From: Chloroflexota bacterium
GTDB lineage: Bacteria > Chloroflexota > UBA6077
Direction of reading: 5' to 3'
Length of the DNA stretch: 9,069 bases
Assembly (NCBI GenBank): GCA_023380955.1
Contig: JAMCTB010000050.1
Span: 1 to 9,069, forward strand
Below the pieces are notes generated by a model. That model had not been told where the DNA came from. It did no database searches and saw only the letters and a list, made by a program, of their open reading frames with translations. The position numbers and the translations under genes are program-made. This document shows positions 5,835 through 9,069 of the stretch, piece by piece (the first letter of the stretch is position 1; every line of letters begins with the position of its first letter).

Positions 5835-6945
5835 CCCGCAGCTTCTTCTTGGCTTGCTCAGTGTAGCGGAGTTGGCCGCAGGCCGCCAGTATGTCCTGCC
5901 CCTTGGTTTCCCTCACCGTGCAGGGAACGTGGCCCTCCTCCAGCACCTTTCGGAAGGTCGCGACCCTGTCCAGGCGAGACGGCTTCAGCGTCGGATCCAG
6001 CGACCGGTTCATGGGGATGAGGTTAACGTGGCACAGCTGCCCGGAGAGCAGCATCACCAGCCGTCGCGCCTGGGCGACGGTGTCGTTGACCCCCTCCATC
6101 ATCGTGTACTCGTAGGTGACCCGCCGGCCCGTCTCGGCGGCGTACCGGGCGGCGGCTTGCAGCAGCTGCGCGATGGGGTAGCGCCGGTTGATGGGCATGA
6201 TTCGGTCGCGCACCTCGTCGGTGGCCGCATGAAGGGATATGGCCAGCCCCAGCTGCAGCCCCTCGCCGGCCAGGCGGTCGATCCCCGGAACGATGCCGGC
6301 AGTGGATATGGTGATCCGCCGGGCCCCCAGCCCAAGTCCCTCGGGAGAAACCAGCAGCCGAACGGCGCCCATTACCGCCTCGTAGTTCGCCAGGGGCTCC
6401 CCCATGCCCATGAAGACCACGTTGGTCACGAAGCGCCGGTCGGGGCCCCCTGCCCCCCGGGAGATCTGCCGCAGGGTCCTCTCGAAATGGTAGGCCTGCT
6501 CCACGATCTCGCCGGGCGACAGCTGGCGGGCGAAGCCGACCTGGCCGGTGACGCAGAAGGAGCAGCCCAGGGCGCAGCCCACCTGGCTGGAGACGCACAC
6601 CGTGTAGCGGTCCGCCTCGTGGCCGGGCGCAACCGCTTCCATCAGCACGGCCTCCACCCTCTGGCCATCGTCCAGCCGAAGCAGCCGCTTGCGGGTCATG
6701 CCGTCGGCCGACACTATCTCACGCTCCAGCTCCGCCCTGGTCACCTGATGCCGCCCCGCCAATACGACCCTGAAAGGCCTCGGCAGATTGGCCATCCGGC
6801 TCAGGTCGCTCTCCAGGCGGCCGTGCACCCAGTGGAAGAGCTGGCGCCCGCGAAAGAGCGGCTGGCCCAGGGAGAGCGCCAGCTGCTCCATGGCAGCCTG
6901 GCTCATGTCGGTAAGCGATAGATTGTTCGGCTCGGTCAAAGTCAT
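5815..6945 (-). CDS. rlmN: 23S rRNA (adenine2503-C2)-methyltransferase RlmN, radical SAM
   Basis: A 376-residue radical SAM enzyme that methylates C2 of A2503 in 23S rRNA, and in some bacteria tRNA A37. Visible are the N-terminal LGQPLFRGRQLFHWVH helical domain (26-41), VCVSSQVGCALGCSFC (116-131) with C124/C128/C131 as the CxxxCxxC cluster ligands and the preceding conserved C117, MGMGEP (179-184), SLHA (237-240), and the methyl-carrying cysteine C356 in DILAACGQL (351-359). This full cysteine set fits RlmN; Cfr (C8 methylation) is the close alternative and is not favoured by housekeeping context. The ATG at 6945 lacks a Shine-Dalgarno and lies one codon after the stop of a 13-codon upstream ORF, in the same frame. 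The C-terminal VLSAPC comes from repeat DNA. It is 62 bases upstream of rpe. Confidence 0.96.
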   Translation of the reverse strand: MTLTEPNNLSLTDMSQAAMEQLALSLGQPLFRGRQLFHWVHGRLESDLSRMANLPRPFRVVLAGRHQVTRAELEREIVSADGMTRKRLLRLDDGQRVEAVLMEAVAPGHEADRYTVCVSSQVGCALGCSFCVTGQVGFARQLSPGEIVEQAYHFERTLRQISRGAGGPDRRFVTNVVFMGMGEPLANYEAVMGAVRLLVSPEGLGLGARRITISTAGIVPGIDRLAGEGLQLGLAISLHAATDEVRDRIMPINRRYPIAQLLQAAARYAAETGRRVTYEYTMMEGVNDTVAQARRLVMLLSGQLCHVNLIPMNRSLDPTLKPSRLDRVATFRKVLEEGHVPCTVRETKGQDILAACGQLRYTEQAKKKLRVLSAPC

Positions 6946-6948
6946 CGT

Positions 6949-6990
6949 CTAGCGCCAATCAAGCTTTCGACCAGGGTAGAACCAGAACAT
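6949..6990 (-). CDS. Candidate 13-codon leader peptide upstream of rlmN
   Basis: ATG at 6990 opens MFWFYPGRKLDWR and stops at TAG (6951-6949); after one ACG codon the rlmN ATG follows in the same frame. GGAGGA (7003 to 6998) lies seven bases before this ATG, the best ribosome binding site in the region, whereas rlmN itself has none. That arrangement suggests translational coupling or reinitiation. The peptide is rich in aromatic residues (F2, W3, F4, Y5, W12). Whether it is made, or conserved, cannot be seen here; a chance ORF is possible. It matches no leader peptide I know. Confidence 0.45.
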   Translation of the reverse strand: MFWFYPGRKLDWR

Positions 6991-7001
6991 CGGGTCTTCC
7001 T

Positions 7002-7026
7002 CCGGTTTCCGGCCGTTGATAACGGC
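7002..7026 (-). promoter_or_regulatory. Two adjoining hairpins before the rlmN leader ORF
   Basis: GCCGTT/AACGGC (7026-7012, 6-bp stem, loop ATC) adjoins CCGG/CCGG (7012-7002, loop AAA). They share base 7012, so the complete stems compete. The 3' arm of the second covers the first two bases of the GGAGGA ribosome binding site. A third small stem, GCAG/CTGC around TTTT, lies just upstream. Folding could tune translation initiation. Confidence 0.4.
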
Positions 7027-7051
7027 AGAAAACTGCTGCTAACTACAGTTC

Positions 7052-7080
7052 ATAGTAGCATAGCCCGCACCCAATCTCAA
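7052..7080 (-). promoter_or_regulatory. Predicted promoter for rlmN-rpe
   Basis: On the minus strand TTGAGA (7080-7075) is followed by a 17-base spacer and TACTAT (7057-7052), matching consensus at 5 of 6 and 4 of 6 positions. Transcription would begin near 7045, giving a leader of about 55 bases to the small ORF and about 100 bases to rlmN. It lies just downstream of the fmt stop. Confidence 0.55.
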
Positions 7081-7101
7081 GCCGTTGCCCCGTCACCCCT
7101 C

Positions 7102-8055
7102 TCAGCCGAGGCGGCTACCCACGAAGTCCCGGTGGCCCAGCAGGAAGTCGCGGATCGGCAGCGGCCGTCCCCCCTCCAGGGCCACCTCGACCAGTCGCAG
7201 GAGACCGCTGCCGGTGGCCACGCCCGCCTCTCGCCCGGACTCCAGCGACACTACCGTCCCTGGCGCTCCGGCAGCAGCTCCCGCACCCTCGGGCCGGCAA
7301 GCGGCGACCTTCAGCAAACGCCCGTTCCAGAAGCTGTAGCTCCCAGGCCACGCCCGATAGGCCCGGCTGGCCCGCCAGATCTCCACCGCCGCCCGCGACC
7401 AATCGATCAGGCCGTCCTCCTTCTTGATGATGGGGGCATAGGTGGCCAGCCTCTCCTCCTGCGGCACGGGAGCGACCAAACCCTGCAGGTAGCTAGGAAG
7501 AAGCTCCACCAGCAGATCCGCGCCCATGCTGGACAGCCTCACCTCCAGATCCGGCGCTGCCTCCTGCTCCTCGATGGGTGTCGACCTGCGAGCCAGGATC
7601 GGCCCGGTATCCAGCCCCGGGTCCATCCGCATGAGGGTAACGCCGCTGGCCTCGTCCCCGGCCAGGATCGCCGCCTGGATGGGCGAGGCTCCCCTCCAGC
7701 GGGGCAGCAGGGAGCCGTGGACGTTGATGCAGCCCTTCGGCGGCAGATCCAGCACCGTCCTGGGCAGGATCTGGCCGTAGGCGGCCACGACGATCAGGTC
7801 GGGCTGCAGATCGGCCAGGGCGACCACCGACTCCGGCGCCCGCAGCCTCTCCGGCGTCTGCACCAGCAGCCCCAGCCTCTCCGCCGCTTCCATCACCGGC
7901 GGCGGGGTCAGCCTGCGATTCCGGCCGGCGGGCCGCGGCGGCTGCGAAACCACCCCCACCACAGGGTAGCCGTGCGCGACCAGCGCCTCCAGAGAGGGAA
8001 CGGCGAAGCGGCCCGTCCCCATGAAGACGACCCTTATCGACTGTGGAGAAACCAT
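7102..8055 (-). CDS. fmt: Methionyl-tRNA formyltransferase
   Basis: A 317-residue enzyme, usual length, that transfers a formyl group from 10-formyltetrahydrofolate to Met-tRNA for translation initiation. The N-terminal Rossmann-like domain starts IRVVFMGTGRFAVPSLEAL (7-25). The catalytic signature INVHGSLLPRWRGASPIQ (110-127) supplies N111 and H113, and GLDTGP (147-152) supplies D149. The basic loop PRPAGRNRRLTPPPV (40-54) corresponds to the tRNA-acceptor-binding insertion. The C-terminal OB-like domain (about 210-317) begins near YAPIIKKEDGLIDW. The start is ATG at 8055 behind GGGGGTGG. The usual upstream partner def is absent; radC diverges from it instead. No terminator separates it from the rlmN promoter, so readthrough into rlmN is possible. 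Confidence 0.97.
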   Translation of the reverse strand: MVSPQSIRVVFMGTGRFAVPSLEALVAHGYPVVGVVSQPPRPAGRNRRLTPPPVMEAAERLGLLVQTPERLRAPESVVALADLQPDLIVVAAYGQILPRTVLDLPPKGCINVHGSLLPRWRGASPIQAAILAGDEASGVTLMRMDPGLDTGPILARRSTPIEEQEAAPDLEVRLSSMGADLLVELLPSYLQGLVAPVPQEERLATYAPIIKKEDGLIDWSRAAVEIWRASRAYRAWPGSYSFWNGRLLKVAACRPEGAGAAAGAPGTVVSLESGREAGVATGSGLLRLVEVALEGGRPLPIRDFLLGHRDFVGSRLG

Positions 8056-8088
8056 CTGCCACCCCCGGATTCAGTGTCTTCCTTCCAC

Positions 8089-8097
8089 ATCATACCA
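8089..8097 (-). promoter_or_regulatory. Predicted extended -10 promoter for fmt
   Basis: TGG followed by TATGAT (8097 to 8089) is an extended -10 with a 5 of 6 hexamer match; no good -35 is visible. It gives a leader of roughly 27 bases before the fmt ATG. Confidence 0.4.
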
Positions 8098-8106
8098 CCT
8101 CCGCTG

Positions 8107-8115
8107 TGCTATACT
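8107..8115 (+). promoter_or_regulatory. Predicted extended -10 promoter for radC
   Basis: TGC followed by TATACT (8107-8115) is an extended -10 with a 5 of 6 hexamer match. The -35 region is poor. It lies 10 bases from the divergent fmt -10 on the other strand, so the two polymerases could interfere. Confidence 0.45.
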
Positions 8116-8148
8116 GCCGTCGATCCACATCTATGTTGGAGATGAGCC

Positions 8149-8859
8149 GTGGCTGTTCCCGAGAGCGCGGAGTATCACCTGGGCGTGAAGGAGCTGCTCC
8201 CCGAGGACCGCCCCCGTGAGCGGCTGGCCAGCCTCGGCGCCACATCCCTCTCCAACCACGAGCTGCTCGCCGTCCTCATCGGCAGCGGGACATCCGGCCA
8301 CAACGTCCTCCAGGTGGCGCAGGCGCTGCTCCACCGCTTCCAGGGGGTGGCGGGGCTGGCCAGGGCCTCGGTGGAGGATCTGTGTCGTGTGCCCGGCATC
8401 GGCCGGGTCCGGGCACTGGAGCTGAAGGCCTGCCTGGAGCTGGGCAGAAGGCTGCTGACCGCTCCGGACCTGGATCGCCCCATCATCCGCTGCCCCGCCG
8501 ACGCCGCCCAACTGGTGCTGGACATGGGGCTCCTGGAGCAGGAGCATCTTCGGGTCCTGCTGCTGAACACCAAGAACCACGTCCTCGGCAGCCACGAGGT
8601 GTACAAGGGCAGCCTCAACAGCTCCCTCATCCGGGTGGGGGAGCTGTTCAAGGAGGCCCTCCGCCAGAACTGCGCCGCGATCATCCTCGTCCACAACCAC
8701 CCCTCCGGGGATCCCTCCCCCTCTCGCGACGACATCCAGGTGACGCGCCAGGCCGTGGAGGCCGGGAAGCTGCTGGACGTTGCGGTGCTGGACCACCTGG
8801 TCGTCGGCCGCGGCGATCGCTGGCTCAGCATGAAGGAGCGAGGGCTCGGCTTCGACTGA
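8149..8859 (+). CDS. radC: RadC family JAB/JAMM domain protein
   Basis: A 236-residue protein of normal length. The N-terminal part has RPRERLASLGATSLSNHELLA (about 21-41), then a helix-hairpin-helix segment LCRVPGIGRVRALELKA (78-94). The C-terminal JAMM domain (about 112-235) carries VHNHPSGDPSPSRDD with metal ligands H182, H184 and D195 and the conserved S192, matching HxHx7Sx2D. RadC was once called a DNA repair protein; its true biochemical activity is not settled. The GTG start at 8149 is preceded by GGAGATGAG (8138-8146) and by an extended -10 promoter. It diverges from fmt. No clear terminator follows it before the next promoter, 40 bases after its stop. Confidence 0.95.
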   Translation: MAVPESAEYHLGVKELLPEDRPRERLASLGATSLSNHELLAVLIGSGTSGHNVLQVAQALLHRFQGVAGLARASVEDLCRVPGIGRVRALELKACLELGRRLLTAPDLDRPIIRCPADAAQLVLDMGLLEQEHLRVLLLNTKNHVLGSHEVYKGSLNSSLIRVGELFKEALRQNCAAIILVHNHPSGDPSPSRDDIQVTRQAVEAGKLLDVAVLDHLVVGRGDRWLSMKERGLGFD

Positions 8860-8898
8860 GGGAGCCTTGCTGCATCCAGGTCACCGGAGACGAAGCTG

Positions 8899-8927
8899 TT
8901 GACAGTGGACCCCGTCGGCCCTATACT
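8899..8927 (+). promoter_or_regulatory. Near-consensus promoter for the metY-like gene
   Basis: A perfect TTGACA (8899-8904), a 17-base spacer and TATACT (8922-8927) make this the best promoter match in the window. Transcription would begin near 8934, giving a leader of about 83 bases. I recognise no SAM riboswitch in that leader; the only repeats are AGTCGAGTAAGTCGA (8946-8960) and a 4-bp CAAT/ATTG stem. Confidence 0.75.
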
Positions 8928-9016
8928 GGCGCCACTTTCCACTATAGTCGAGTAAGTCGATCGGTCAACACGACAATCCCCATTGCCCAGGTGGCGCGTT
9001 TTGGAAGGAGATCAAC

Positions 9017-9069
9017 ATGAGCGAGCAGTCCTGGCGCTTCGATACCCTGGCCCTCCATGGAGGCCATGT
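9017..9069 (+). CDS. metY: Probable O-acetylhomoserine sulfhydrylase (PLP-dependent), first 17 codons, cut by window end
   Basis: ATG at 9017 follows AAGGAG with six bases between. The visible product is MSEQSWRFDTLALHGGH, and the frame is open at the edge. The string FDTLALHGG at this distance from the start is characteristic of the N-terminus of O-acetyl-L-homoserine sulfhydrylases, which make homocysteine or methionine precursors with pyridoxal phosphate; related Cys/Met-metabolism enzymes (cystathionine gamma-synthase, MetZ) are alternatives. The PLP lysine and all catalytic motifs lie outside the window, so the name rests on 17 residues. A strong own promoter separates it from radC. Confidence 0.7.
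   Translation, partial: MSEQSWRFDTLALHGGH

Noticed and set aside
8934..9016. SAM riboswitch before the metY-like gene
   Set aside because: I looked for the SAM-I and SAM-IV core patterns and for a long multi-stem fold and saw none. The leader is short and has only weak stems.
1..9069. CRISPR array, transposon, prophage, toxin-antitoxin or defence genes
   Set aside because: No spaced direct repeats, transposase or integrase motifs, or small paired ORFs with such signatures were found; all large frames are assigned to housekeeping families.

Overview
This is a GC-rich bacterial chromosome window of ordinary, densely packed housekeeping genes. Every gene I recognise belongs to a known family. 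I see no phage, transposase, CRISPR array, defence island, rRNA or tRNA. The best taxonomic guess, by inference, is Chloroflexota (Chloroflexi) or a close relative. The reasons are the long N-terminal extension on RecG with the sequence around GCSDRTVFGGLEKF, the alkaline-shock-protein/FakA/DegV/RecG gene order, common TTG and GTG starts, and simple dispersed intergenic repeats of a kind I associate with that phylum.

Layout from left to right. Positions 1-4570 read on the minus strand as one likely operon: asp23/yloU-like gene, fakA (DAK2-domain fatty acid kinase), two tandem degV/fakB paralogues, and the 5' part of recG, which leaves the window at position 1. At 4571-4716 a compact divergent promoter region separates that operon from rpmB (ribosomal protein L28), the only plus-strand gene of the central block. 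A strong hairpin at 4931-4951 lies between the convergent rpmB and rpe. rpe, rlmN and fmt follow on the minus strand (5081-8055), with a promoter-like site and a structured leader containing a 13-codon upstream ORF in front of rlmN. On the right, radC (8149-8859) diverges from fmt. After radC a near-consensus promoter drives a gene cut by the window edge at its 17th codon, probably O-acetylhomoserine sulfhydrylase (metY).

How the genes relate. Read along the minus strand, fmt - rlmN - rpe - (rpmB, opposite strand) - yloU - yloV/fakA - degV - degV - recG follows the Bacillus subtilis neighbourhood fmt-rsmB-rlmN-prpC-prkC-rsgA-rpe-thiN-(rpmB, opposite)-yloU-yloV-sdaAB-sdaAA-recG. Several genes are missing and two DegV genes occupy the sdaA position. 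fmt (initiator tRNA formylation), rlmN (23S rRNA A2503 methylation) and rpmB (50S subunit) serve translation. fakA plus the two FakB-like DegV proteins would make a self-contained fatty-acid kinase. recG and radC are DNA-repair associated.

The most interesting item is the rlmN leader: promoter, small hairpins, a good Shine-Dalgarno used only by a 13-codon aromatic-rich ORF, and rlmN starting one codon after its stop without a ribosome binding site of its own. Secondary items are the duplicated FakB genes, the intergenic-type repeat DNA read in frame inside the recG linker and at the rlmN end, and the two divergent promoters sharing a -10 element.
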